From Candidatus Microgenomates bacterium (GTDB lineage: Bacteria > Patescibacteriota > Microgenomatia > 2-02-FULL-39-11): a stretch of DNA of 7,890 nt. The translations under genes and the position numbers were made by a program. The stretch is taken from contig JALHWS010000151.1 of assembly GCA_022866885.1 (NCBI GenBank), forward strand, positions 1 through 7,890. The letters are read 5' to 3'. The notes beneath the pieces were generated by a model. It had not been told where the DNA came from. It made no database searches and was given only the letters and a program-made list of their open reading frames with translations. Shown piece after piece: positions 1 to 6,869 of this stretch (its first letter is position 1; every line of letters begins with the position of its first letter).

Positions 1-2
1 CC

Positions 3-941
3 AGTAACAATACGGAGATCGGGATAGCCAAGTATATAACTGCCGAATTAGAACCCGGACACGAGATATTTATCGTGGAAATGGGCGCGTACAAAAAGGG
101 AGAAATTAAAGCCATTTGTGATTTGGTAAAACCAAAAATAGGGATGATTACCGGCATTGATGAACAGCACATAGAACTCTTCGGCTCTTTGGAAAATACA
201 ATGAGAGCAAAATATGAGCTGATTGAAAATTTGCCTCCTGATGCTACTGTCATTGTCAATGGTAACAATAGTCATTGTTTGGAGATGGCCAAGCGGGCCA
301 AAAAACAGCAAAAAAACGTCTTAATTTACCGGACCGCAAAAGACGTGAGCAATATTAAGGTTTTCAGAGATCATCTGGAATTTGACTTTGTAGCCGAAAA
401 CAAAAAATACCCCCTGAAAGTTAATCTTTTAGGCGCACAAAACATCGAGAATGTGTTGGGAGCGATCTTAGTCGCGCAAGAGTTGAAGATGGATATGGAA
501 TCTATCAGACGTGGTGTCTCCAAAATAAAACCTGCTGACAAAACCATGAAATTGGGAAAAAGCCATTCAGGATTAAACCTGGTTGATGATACGTTTAACG
601 CCAATCCCAGCGGAGTACTTAGCGCGCTTTCATACATGAAATTATATAAAGGAGAAAAGATATTAGTGCTTACCCCTCTTATTGAGCTGGGAGAAAAAGG
701 CAGTGATATCCATCAAAAACTGGGGAAAACAGCTGCTTCAATATGCGATCTGATTCTCCTGACCAATCCTAATTACCAGGAAGCTATATGTTATGGAATC
801 AGTCAGGGAGGGGGAGATCCCAAAAAAGTGCAGGTGGTGAATAAGGCGGAAGCGGCAGAAATAATTAATAAGATTACAGATGATGACAGTGTGGTGGTTT
901 TCGAAGGCAAAGAAGCCGGAAAGATAATAAATGATATTTGA
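3..941 (+). CDS. murF: MurF, UDP-MurNAc-tripeptide:D-Ala-D-Ala ligase (5' partial)
   Basis: ATP-dependent Mur ligase that joins D-Ala-D-Ala to UDP-MurNAc-tripeptide in the cytoplasm, giving the pentapeptide precursor used by MraY. The reading frame is open from base 3 to a TGA at 939-941, giving 312 visible residues. The N-terminal domain and the P-loop (GKTT type) lie before the window. Visible family motifs, numbered from the first visible codon, are NNTEIG (2-7), VEMGAYKKGEI (25-35), HIELFGSLEN with a following AKYE (56-72, containing the Lys that is carbamylated in Mur ligases), GAQNIENVLGA (144-154) and DDTFNANPSG (195-204), the best MurF signature. The usual GDM-ELG loop reads TPLIELG (224-230), and the C-terminal KGSR-like end reads FEGKEAG (300-306), so the C-terminal domain is divergent. 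The gene overlaps the aminotransferase start by 11 bp, which suggests translational coupling. The alternative is another Mur ligase, but the NANP motif favours MurF. Confidence 0.88.
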   Translation, partial: SNNTEIGIAKYITAELEPGHEIFIVEMGAYKKGEIKAICDLVKPKIGMITGIDEQHIELFGSLENTMRAKYELIENLPPDATVIVNGNNSHCLEMAKRAKKQQKNVLIYRTAKDVSNIKVFRDHLEFDFVAENKKYPLKVNLLGAQNIENVLGAILVAQELKMDMESIRRGVSKIKPADKTMKLGKSHSGLNLVDDTFNANPSGVLSALSYMKLYKGEKILVLTPLIELGEKGSDIHQKLGKTAASICDLILLTNPNYQEAICYGISQGGGDPKKVQVVNKAEAAEIINKITDDDSVVVFEGKEAGKIINDI

Positions 942-2187
942 TTATCCGATCGCCATTGGACTTTCACCAAATACGCAGAGCCAAGACATCTGGCAGGCAA
1001 TAAAAATCTTGTTTCAACCGTGGATCTGGAAACGCGGGAAACAGTTGGAAGAAATTAAAGAATGGTTTAAACAATATTTCACTGTCAATGATGTTTTTCT
1101 TTTTAACAGCGGTCGATCTGCTCTATACGCCATCTTACAGGCGTTTGGGATAGGTGAAGGAGATGAAGTGATCATCCAGGCTTTTACCTGCGTCGCCGTC
1201 CCGGATCCGATTATTTGGGTTGGGGCAAAAGCGGTATATGCTGACATTGACGATTCGTTGAATATAGACCATAGACGACTGGAAAGACTTATAACTCCAC
1301 ATACGAAGGCAATAATTGTTCAACACACTTTCGGTATCCCGGCTGACATTGAAAAGATCAAAAAAATTACTCAAAAATACAAAATCAAACTGATAGAAGA
1401 CTGTTCTCATGCAATAGGATCTTCTTACAAAGGTAATAAAATCGGCAGCTTCGGAGATGCAGCCTTTTTCAGTTTCGGTAGGGATAAAGTAATATCTTCA
1501 GTCTTTGGAGGAGCAGCAATCCTTAACACGGAACAAAAAACCGAGAACTCAGAACTTAAAAAGATAGAAGAAAAATTAGAATACCCAAATTACTTTTGGA
1601 TATTACAACAGCTTTTCCATCCCGTAGCTTTTTCAATCATTTTGCCTTTGTATAACATTACCTTAGGTAAAATAATTTTATATCTGCTGTTAAAACTAAA
1701 ATTACTTTCAAAACCGGTTTACGATGAAGAAAAGAGAGGGATACTGCCGACAGTATTTCCCAAAAAATACCCAAATGCCCTAGCTTTGCTTTTAGTCAAA
1801 CAACTGCTGAAACTTGATCAAATGAATAAACGCAGACGGGAAATTGCTGATTTTTATTTTAAGAACCTGACAAATGATAAGAAAATTCAGTTGCCTGACG
1901 ATAAACCCGGAGCCATTTATTTAAGATTTAATATTTTAACAAAATCTGCAGAAGAAATATTATCTGAAGCGAAAAAAAGAAAAATAATTCTCGGCAATTG
2001 GTATAAAAGCATCATTGATCCGAAAGAGGTGGACTTCCAAAAAATCGGTTATGTCAAAGGCAGCTGCCCGAAAGCCGAGGAAGCGGCCAAACTTAGCCTA
2101 AATTTACCGACTTACCGCAGGTTGACAACAGACCAATTAAAAAGGATTATTGAGTTATTCCATGAAGATACAGGAAATTACCGATAA
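931..2187 (+). CDS. DegT/DnrJ/EryC1/StrS-family PLP aminotransferase with hydrophobic insertion
   Basis: Fold-type I PLP enzyme of the sugar aminotransferase family, 418 residues. Family members usually transfer an amino group from Glu or Gln to a nucleotide-linked keto-sugar. Visible motifs are NSGRSALYA (59-67, cofactor phosphate region), EDCSHAIGS (156-164, where Asp157 should pair with the pyridine nitrogen), FGDAAFFSFGRDK (174-186, with Lys186 as the expected PLP Schiff-base lysine), and a C-terminal CPKAEEAAKLSLNLPT block (379-394). The catalytic residues look intact. Residues 229-260 form a strongly hydrophobic stretch, a possible membrane-association element. The ATG at 931 overlaps the end of murF and is preceded by GGAAAG at 918-923, 7 nt away, a good ribosome binding site. 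The substrate cannot be read from the sequence. No sugar dehydratase, epimerase or nucleotidyltransferase partner lies in the window. Placement between murF and femAB suggests a cell-envelope role (inference). Confidence 0.9.
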   Translation: MIFDYPIAIGLSPNTQSQDIWQAIKILFQPWIWKRGKQLEEIKEWFKQYFTVNDVFLFNSGRSALYAILQAFGIGEGDEVIIQAFTCVAVPDPIIWVGAKAVYADIDDSLNIDHRRLERLITPHTKAIIVQHTFGIPADIEKIKKITQKYKIKLIEDCSHAIGSSYKGNKIGSFGDAAFFSFGRDKVISSVFGGAAILNTEQKTENSELKKIEEKLEYPNYFWILQQLFHPVAFSIILPLYNITLGKIILYLLLKLKLLSKPVYDEEKRGILPTVFPKKYPNALALLLVKQLLKLDQMNKRRREIADFYFKNLTNDKKIQLPDDKPGAIYLRFNILTKSAEEILSEAKKRKIILGNWYKSIIDPKEVDFQKIGYVKGSCPKAEEAAKLSLNLPTYRRLTTDQLKRIIELFHEDTGNYR

Positions 2188-3163
2188 AAATCTCTGGGAA
2201 CAATTTGTTAGCGCCCATTCACCGCAAAGCCTATTCCATTCGTGGAATTGGGGAGAAGCGATAAGAAAATTACAAATTATATGGAGATTGGGATTATATG
2301 AAGATGAAAAGCTTATTGGAATTGCGCAAATAGTGAGAATCACCGCCAAGAGAGGGATTTTTTTGCATGTGAGGCACGGTCCGATATTATCCGTTTGGAA
2401 AGAAAAATATTTACTTTTTTTCCTGGATTATTTAAAAACATTAGCCAAGGATCAAAAAGCCTTATTTATCCGGATCAGTCCTTTGATTGATAATTCAGCT
2501 GAAAACCAGTCATTGGTAAAAAGTCTGGGTTTCCAAGATGCTCCGATTCACGCCATGGACGGGGAATACTGTTGGGTTTTGGATTTGGACAAGCCGGAAG
2601 AACAACTGCTTGCCGGAATGCGCAAGACCACAAGGTACCTCATCAAACAAGCTCAAAAAATAGGGGTAGTGATCAAACAATCAAAAAACACCGCCGACCT
2701 GGCGCAGTTTCTGAAATTATACAGCCAGACGGCTGACAGGCATAACTTCGTCCCTCATAAAGGTATCAGGGAAGAGTTTTCACAACTCCTCAAAGACAAC
2801 CAGATATGCCTATTTCAGGGATATTACCAAAGTAAGCTGCTCTGCGCCGCTTTGATCGTTTTCTATAATCATCAGGCAATCTACCATCACAGCGCTTCTG
2901 TCGAGCAGAGGATTCCTGTCAATTACCTCCTTCAGTGGGAAGTGATAAAAGAAGCAAAAAGAAGAGGAAAGAGCGTCTATAATTTTTGGGGGGTGGCACC
3001 GCATGAGAAAAAAAGGCATCCGTGGAAAGGCTTATCCCTATTCAAAGAAGGTTTCGGCGGAAAGGTAATAGAATATCTTCATGCTCAGGATTATCCCCTT
3101 TCGCTTCTATATTGTACGACATATATTCTCGATACTTTCAGAAAATTCAGGAAAGGCTACTAA
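2162..3163 (+). CDS. FemAB/FemX-family peptidyl transferase (lipid II amino acid addition)
   Basis: FemAB-family enzymes use aminoacyl-tRNA to add one or more amino acids to the side chain of residue 3 of the peptidoglycan stem, usually on lipid II or its UDP precursor, building the interpeptide bridge. The protein has 333 residues from the ATG, close to the usual size. Family features are an N-terminal LFHSWNWGE block (24-32), a central RKTTRYLIKQA segment of the second GNAT-like fold, and a strong C-terminal signature: NFWG (274-277), HPWKG (286-290) and LFKEGFGG (293-300). I chose ATG 2162 because the N-terminus MKIQEITDKNLWEQF is typical. A TTG at 2150 would add four residues. The AAAGGA at 2141-2146 is too close to the TTG (3 nt) and too far from the ATG (15 nt), so it does not decide. 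The gene overlaps the aminotransferase by 26 bp, so the two are probably made together. The transferred amino acid is unknown. The family also contains non-peptidoglycan members, so the role is inferred from the dcw context. Confidence 0.88.
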   Translation: MKIQEITDKNLWEQFVSAHSPQSLFHSWNWGEAIRKLQIIWRLGLYEDEKLIGIAQIVRITAKRGIFLHVRHGPILSVWKEKYLLFFLDYLKTLAKDQKALFIRISPLIDNSAENQSLVKSLGFQDAPIHAMDGEYCWVLDLDKPEEQLLAGMRKTTRYLIKQAQKIGVVIKQSKNTADLAQFLKLYSQTADRHNFVPHKGIREEFSQLLKDNQICLFQGYYQSKLLCAALIVFYNHQAIYHHSASVEQRIPVNYLLQWEVIKEAKRRGKSVYNFWGVAPHEKKRHPWKGLSLFKEGFGGKVIEYLHAQDYPLSLLYCTTYILDTFRKFRKGY

Positions 3164-3175
3164 ATGTTATATAAT
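3147..3175 (+). promoter_or_regulatory. Candidate sigma-70-type promoter before dgkA-mraY
   Basis: A perfect TATAAT lies at 3170-3175, just after the femAB stop, with a weak -35 (TTCAGG, 3147-3152, three of six consensus matches) and a 17-bp spacer. It falls at the only sizeable gap in the cluster (34 bp), and transcription would start near 3182, about 16 nt before the dgkA ATG. The region is AT-rich and the -35 is poor, so a chance match is quite possible. Confidence 0.3.
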
Positions 3176-3197
3176 AGGTAATCAGGTAAGATAATTT

Positions 3198-3566
3198 ATG
3201 CAATTTATCCGCTATCATCATATTTCATTTAAAAATGCCTTCAGAGGTCTTTTTTGGGCTTTTTCCACTCAGCCGAATTTCCGGATCCACGGTTTTTTCT
3301 CAATACTGGCGATTGTAACCGGATTTATCCTGAAGATCACTCCGGTCGAGATGACAATTTTGGTATTAACAATCGTTTTTGGCATGGGGATAGAAATGGT
3401 TAATACTTCCATAGAAGCGGCGACCGACATGATTACTACCGAGTGGCGTGAAGAGGCAAAGATTGCCAAGGATGTTGCCGCCGGCATGATGCTTCTGGCG
3501 GCTATCGGAGCGGTGATAGTGGCTTTAATTATTTTTATACCCCGTCTTTGGTTAATATTTTTCTGA
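3198..3566 (+). CDS. dgkA: DgkA-family integral membrane lipid kinase, probable undecaprenol kinase
   Basis: Small membrane kinase of 122 residues. In Gram-positive bacteria this family phosphorylates undecaprenol, and in E. coli it phosphorylates diacylglycerol. Three hydrophobic segments are visible (about 33-48, 51-65 and 93-118). The family core is present: NFRIH (27-31), EMVNTSIEAATD (66-77, equivalent to E. coli Glu69, Asn72, Glu76 and Asp80) and AKDVAAG (90-96, equivalent to Lys94 and Asp95). Gln25 sits where E. coli has the metal-ligand Glu28: its spacing to Glu66 (41) and Glu73 (48) matches E. coli exactly. The ATG at 3198 follows a modest AGGT at 3184-3187, 10 nt upstream. mraY begins only 4 bp after the stop. 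Because MraY needs undecaprenyl phosphate, this position favours undecaprenol as substrate over diacylglycerol (inference). Confidence 0.88.
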   Translation: MQFIRYHHISFKNAFRGLFWAFSTQPNFRIHGFFSILAIVTGFILKITPVEMTILVLTIVFGMGIEMVNTSIEAATDMITTEWREEAKIAKDVAAGMMLLAAIGAVIVALIIFIPRLWLIFF

Positions 3567-3570
3567 TCGT

Positions 3571-4608
3571 ATGGGCTATTTTATTGGAATATTATTAGTA
3601 TCATTTATCGTCAATTCACTGACCCTAATCCCTTATATCAATCTTCTCTACCGTTTTAAGATACAGCGGCAGAAGCAAAAGACTAAAGATGCGTTTAACC
3701 GGCCGACTCCAATATTTGACAATTATAACCAAAAGAAAACCGGCATTCCGATCGGCGGGGGACTTTTGACAATAGTCAACGTGACCATCTTATTTTTAAT
3801 CTCTTTTCCAATTCTCTATTTTTTCTGGGTCCCGATCACTTCGATTTACAATAACCCGGGAAGCGAGATAAAGATCCTTCTTTTTACTTTTCTCTCATTT
3901 GGGCTGATTGGTTTATATGATGATATCAACAAAGTCTTTTTGGGTAAAAAGAACGGTTTCTTCGGTCTTCGTCTGATCCATAAGCTAGCCTTGGAGATAA
4001 TTCTCTCTGTTTTGATCTCCTTTTGGTTATTCAGTGAACTGAAAATCAGCATTATCAACGTCCCCTTTTTGGGAGTGATAGACGTAGGGATTTTTTACCT
4101 AATCTTTGCTTCTTTTGTGATAACCGCTTTTGCCAATGCTTATAATATCACTGACGGTTTAGACGGTTTAGCCGCAGGAATTCTGATGATTGCCCTGTCT
4201 GCCTTTTGGGTGATTTCCCATTCGATTTTGGACACGACCTTATCGTTGTTTATCGCTATTTGGCTTGGAGGGATTATTGCTTTTCTTTATTTTAATATCC
4301 ACCCGGCAAGAATTTTTTTGGGGGATGTCGGTGCTTTATCATTTGGGGCTACCTTTGCGGTTATCGGACTACTGCTCGGAAAAACTTTTTCTTTACCGGT
4401 TATCGGCGGATTATTTGTGATTGAGATTGCTACTTCTTTATTCCAGCTCTTAAGTAAAAAATATCGGGGAAAGAAAATAATGTCAGTCGCTCCTTTGCAC
4501 CTTTGGCTGCAGAAAAATGGTTGGAATGAAACTACCATCGTATTTCGCGCCTGGTTGATCGGCATTATCCTCGCCATTTTAGGCCTATGGCTCGCTTTCC
4601 TATCATAA
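3571..4608 (+). CDS. mraY: MraY, phospho-MurNAc-pentapeptide transferase
   Basis: Polytopic membrane enzyme that transfers phospho-MurNAc-pentapeptide from UDP to undecaprenyl phosphate, making lipid I on the cytoplasmic face. It has 345 residues and about ten hydrophobic segments, as expected. Catalytic-type motifs are LYDDINK (115-121, the Asp pair), NAYNITDGLDGLAAG (189-203) and ARIFLGDVGAL (246-256, with the nucleophile-region Asp252). Two MraY hallmarks are altered. The cytoplasmic K-GTPTMGG block reads KTGIPIGGG (56-64), and the HHH triad after APL reads HLW (310-312), although the following GWNET (317-321) is conserved. The ATG is the only usable start because an in-frame TAA lies at 3553. 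There is no recognisable Shine-Dalgarno sequence, so initiation probably depends on ribosomes finishing dgkA 4 bp upstream. A WecA-type transferase is the alternative, but the APLH-GW block and dcw position favour MraY. Confidence 0.92.
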   Translation: MGYFIGILLVSFIVNSLTLIPYINLLYRFKIQRQKQKTKDAFNRPTPIFDNYNQKKTGIPIGGGLLTIVNVTILFLISFPILYFFWVPITSIYNNPGSEIKILLFTFLSFGLIGLYDDINKVFLGKKNGFFGLRLIHKLALEIILSVLISFWLFSELKISIINVPFLGVIDVGIFYLIFASFVITAFANAYNITDGLDGLAAGILMIALSAFWVISHSILDTTLSLFIAIWLGGIIAFLYFNIHPARIFLGDVGALSFGATFAVIGLLLGKTFSLPVIGGLFVIEIATSLFQLLSKKYRGKKIMSVAPLHLWLQKNGWNETTIVFRAWLIGIILAILGLWLAFLS

Positions 4609-4614
4609 AAAAAT

Positions 4615-5718
4615 ATGAAGAAAAGGGCTCCGGTTAAACTTGTCAGGCAAAAAAGAAGGTTTAATTTTATTTTAGCCGGTTTAGCACTGGCGCTCTCTTT
4701 ATTTGGCCTTTTAATGATCTATGAATCGTCCAATATTGCCGCCTTCCAAAGTTTCCAGGATAAATATCATTTTCTTCGCGATCAGGGGTTATGGTTAGTC
4801 ATCGGAAGCATCGGGATGATCGTCGTTTCCTTTGTGAATTATAAAAAATACTCCGTATTGGCTATTCCTTTGCTTATAGGCGCGCTTCTTTGTATGATTG
4901 CCGTTTTTATTCCCGGTGTCGGCATCAAGACTCTGGGTGCCCACCGATGGGTAAATTTCCATTTTTTCCAATTTCAGCCGTCGGAATTGACAAAATTGGC
5001 CTTAATAATTTATCTTTCATCCTGGTTTTCAACATTTGAGAAGAAAAGGCTACTGGCTTTTTTTATTCTGCTTACAATGGTCGTCGGTTTAGTCATGCTC
5101 CAACCGGATTTAGGTACCGCTTCGATTTTGACGGTGATATTTATCGTCATGTATTTTGTTTCCGGTGCTCCTTTTTGGCATTTCGCATTCCTGGTTCCGG
5201 TTATCAGCGTCGGTGCTTTTATCCTGATGATAATTTCCCCTTATCGTTTCCAACGACTGACTACCTATTTAAATCCTAATTTTGATCCTTTAGGCGCTTC
5301 CTATCATATCCGCCAAATTCTGATCTCTTTTTCTTCCGGGGGATTTTGGGGTCTCGGGCTGGGTGCTTCAAGACAGAAATACCAATTTCTGCCCGAAGCA
5401 ACCACCGATTCAATTTTCGCCATTATAGCGGAGGAATTCGGTTTCTTCGGCTCTCTGTTGTTTATCCTATTTTATCTCTTTTTTCTTTACCAGCTTTTTA
5501 AAATTACTTTGAAAGCTCCTGATAAGCAGGGGTTCTTACTGGGCAGCGGAATTTTTACCCTCATTGCTTTTCAGACAATCGTGAATCTTGGATCGATGGT
5601 GGCGATTTTTCCCTTGACCGGTGTTCCTTTACCTTTAATATCATATGGCGGATCAAACATGGTGATTACTTTTATTGCCATCGGACTGATGCTTAATATC
5701 AAAAGACAAAGCAGTTGA
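4615..5718 (+). CDS. ftsW: FtsW/RodA-family (SEDS) peptidoglycan glycosyltransferase, FtsW by context
   Basis: SEDS proteins polymerise lipid II into glycan strands on the outer face of the membrane. FtsW does this at the septum with its partner class B PBP. The protein has 367 residues, a strongly basic N-terminal tail (residues 2-15) and about ten membrane segments. Motifs are GAHRWVNF and QPSELTKLA (108-129), QPDLGTA (163-169), YRFQRLTTYLNP (210-221), PEATTDSIFAIIAEEFGF (260-277) with Asp265 at the essential SEDS aspartate, and a C-terminal PLTGVPLPLISYGGSN. The last motif usually ends GGSS, so one Ser is Asn here. Sequence alone does not separate FtsW from RodA, but position between mraY and murG indicates FtsW. 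The start is six bases after the mraY stop, in the same frame, and lacks a Shine-Dalgarno sequence. No class B PBP gene lies in the window. Confidence 0.92.
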   Translation: MKKRAPVKLVRQKRRFNFILAGLALALSLFGLLMIYESSNIAAFQSFQDKYHFLRDQGLWLVIGSIGMIVVSFVNYKKYSVLAIPLLIGALLCMIAVFIPGVGIKTLGAHRWVNFHFFQFQPSELTKLALIIYLSSWFSTFEKKRLLAFFILLTMVVGLVMLQPDLGTASILTVIFIVMYFVSGAPFWHFAFLVPVISVGAFILMIISPYRFQRLTTYLNPNFDPLGASYHIRQILISFSSGGFWGLGLGASRQKYQFLPEATTDSIFAIIAEEFGFFGSLLFILFYLFFLYQLFKITLKAPDKQGFLLGSGIFTLIAFQTIVNLGSMVAIFPLTGVPLPLISYGGSNMVITFIAIGLMLNIKRQSS

Positions 5719-5726
5719 AAAAGATT

Positions 5727-6866
5727 ATGCCGAATAAAAAAATAACCATATTTTTCTGCGGAGGACATTTGTCCCCGGCTTTGGCTGTTATGGAAAAATT
5801 GGATAAAAATAAGTATGAAATAATTTATATTGGAAGAAAACAATCACAGGAAGGTGATCCGGGAAGGTCATTTGAAGAAAGTGTCATAAGAAAAATGAAG
5901 ATCCCCTATCTTAATTTAATCACTGGAAGATTACAAAGAAGCCTGACGAGATACACTCTAGTTTCTTTAATAAAATTCCCGGTCGGACTGATACAGAGCT
6001 TTTACTTATTGTTAAAATACAAACCGGTTTTGGTTGTTTCTTTCGGCGGATACGTCTCATTGCCCGTCTGTCTGGCGGCAAAATTGCTGGGTAAAAAAAT
6101 AGTCATCCATGAACAGACCCATGCTCTTGGGTTAACCAATAAAATCGTCGCCAAAATTGCCGATAAAGTTTTTTTGTCATGGCCGGATACAAAAAACATT
6201 ACCGGTTCTGGCAAAACTGTAGTGACCGGTAATCCCGTGAGAAGTTCAATTTTTCGAACTTGCAGGGAAGATCAAAGACTGTTGGTCTTCGGTGACCAAA
6301 AATTACCGCTTCTTTGTGTCGTCGGCGGCAGTCAGGGAGCCCGTTCAATCAATATGATAATAATTAAAGCAGTGCCTCAACTGGCCAAAAAATTCCGGAT
6401 TTTACACCAGTGCGGCAGTGCAAACAAAAGTCATGATTTTAAGGTTTCCTTGAGTATTAAAAATTCGCTTCCCGCAGTTACCCGAAAAAATTATTTTCCC
6501 GTGAAACAAATAAATCCTGAAGATATCGGCGCCATTTTCCAAAAAGCGGAATTGATTGTCAGTCGCGCCGGGGCAAATACCGTCGCGGAAATTGCCATTT
6601 CCGGCACGCCGGCAATTCTGATCCCGCTTCCCTGGTCTGCCGAAGGTGAACAGGAAGCAAATGCCAAGATGTTGGCGGCAACCGGTTTGGCAAAAATCCT
6701 GCCTCAAAAACCCCTTTCGGCAAAAATACTTCTTGGAGAAATACTTGACATGTGGCGCGATCGGTTGAATTATATAAATTGCCGTCCAAAAGCAAGAGAA
6801 TTATATCCGCCCACTTCAGCCGACAAGATTGCTGCTGCCATTGAAGAGATAATAAAAATTGCGTAA
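5727..6866 (+). CDS. murG: MurG, UDP-GlcNAc:lipid I N-acetylglucosaminyltransferase
   Basis: Peripheral membrane GT-B enzyme on the cytoplasmic face that adds GlcNAc to lipid I, forming lipid II. It has 379 residues from the ATG, near the family's usual 350-370. N-domain: CGGHLSPALAV (11-21) with His14 at the proposed catalytic histidine, VVSFGGYVSLP (103-113) and HEQTHALGLTNK (128-139). C-domain: VGGSQGARSIN (199-209), SRAGANTVAE (279-288, where Glu288 should bind the UDP ribose) and GEQEANA (307-313). The first glycine-rich loop, usually GGTGGH, is FFCGGH here. I chose ATG 5727, with weak GAAAAAG at 5717-5723, over TTG 5715, which overlaps the ftsW stop and would add four residues. Spacing to ftsW is then 8 bp. 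The next gene starts 3 bp after the stop. murC, which often follows murG, is absent. Confidence 0.93.
   Translation: MPNKKITIFFCGGHLSPALAVMEKLDKNKYEIIYIGRKQSQEGDPGRSFEESVIRKMKIPYLNLITGRLQRSLTRYTLVSLIKFPVGLIQSFYLLLKYKPVLVVSFGGYVSLPVCLAAKLLGKKIVIHEQTHALGLTNKIVAKIADKVFLSWPDTKNITGSGKTVVTGNPVRSSIFRTCREDQRLLVFGDQKLPLLCVVGGSQGARSINMIIIKAVPQLAKKFRILHQCGSANKSHDFKVSLSIKNSLPAVTRKNYFPVKQINPEDIGAIFQKAELIVSRAGANTVAEIAISGTPAILIPLPWSAEGEQEANAKMLAATGLAKILPQKPLSAKILLGEILDMWRDRLNYINCRPKARELYPPTSADKIAAAIEEIIKIA
6745..6773 (+). promoter_or_regulatory. Weak candidate internal promoter before ftsQ-ftsA
   Basis: A consensus TTGACA at 6745-6750 is followed after 17 bp by AATTAT (6768-6773, four of six matches), inside the 3' end of murG and about 97 bp before the ftsQ ATG. 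Internal promoters ahead of ftsQAZ inside preceding genes are known in E. coli. TTGACA occurs at least four times on this strand, roughly chance frequency, so support is thin. Confidence 0.18.
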
Positions 6867-6869
6867 ATC

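Noticed and set aside
2122..2150. TTGACA with 17-bp spacer and GATTAT as a promoter for femAB
   Set aside because: The start point would lie about 5 nt before the femAB ATG, inside the aminotransferase gene. TTGACA occurs at about chance frequency in this AT-rich window, so I did not list it.
3766..3779. Perfect inverted repeat TTGAC-AATA-GTCAA
   Set aside because: Short, isolated and inside the mraY coding sequence with no sign of being an operator or terminator. Arms of five bases are expected by chance.
4606..4617. Run of seven A's between mraY and ftsW as a frameshift or terminator signal
   Set aside because: It follows the mraY stop and has no stem before it. ftsW is already in the same frame, so slippage would not be needed to fuse them.
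939..5718. Possible TGA recoding as in some CPR groups
   Set aside because: TGA ends murF, dgkA and ftsW at the expected protein lengths and no gene has an in-frame TGA, so the standard code fits.
5715..5726. TTG start for murG overlapping the ftsW stop
   Set aside because: It would only add four residues. The ATG at 5727 gives the normal MurG N-terminus and has a weak purine-rich sequence before it. The TTG remains possible.
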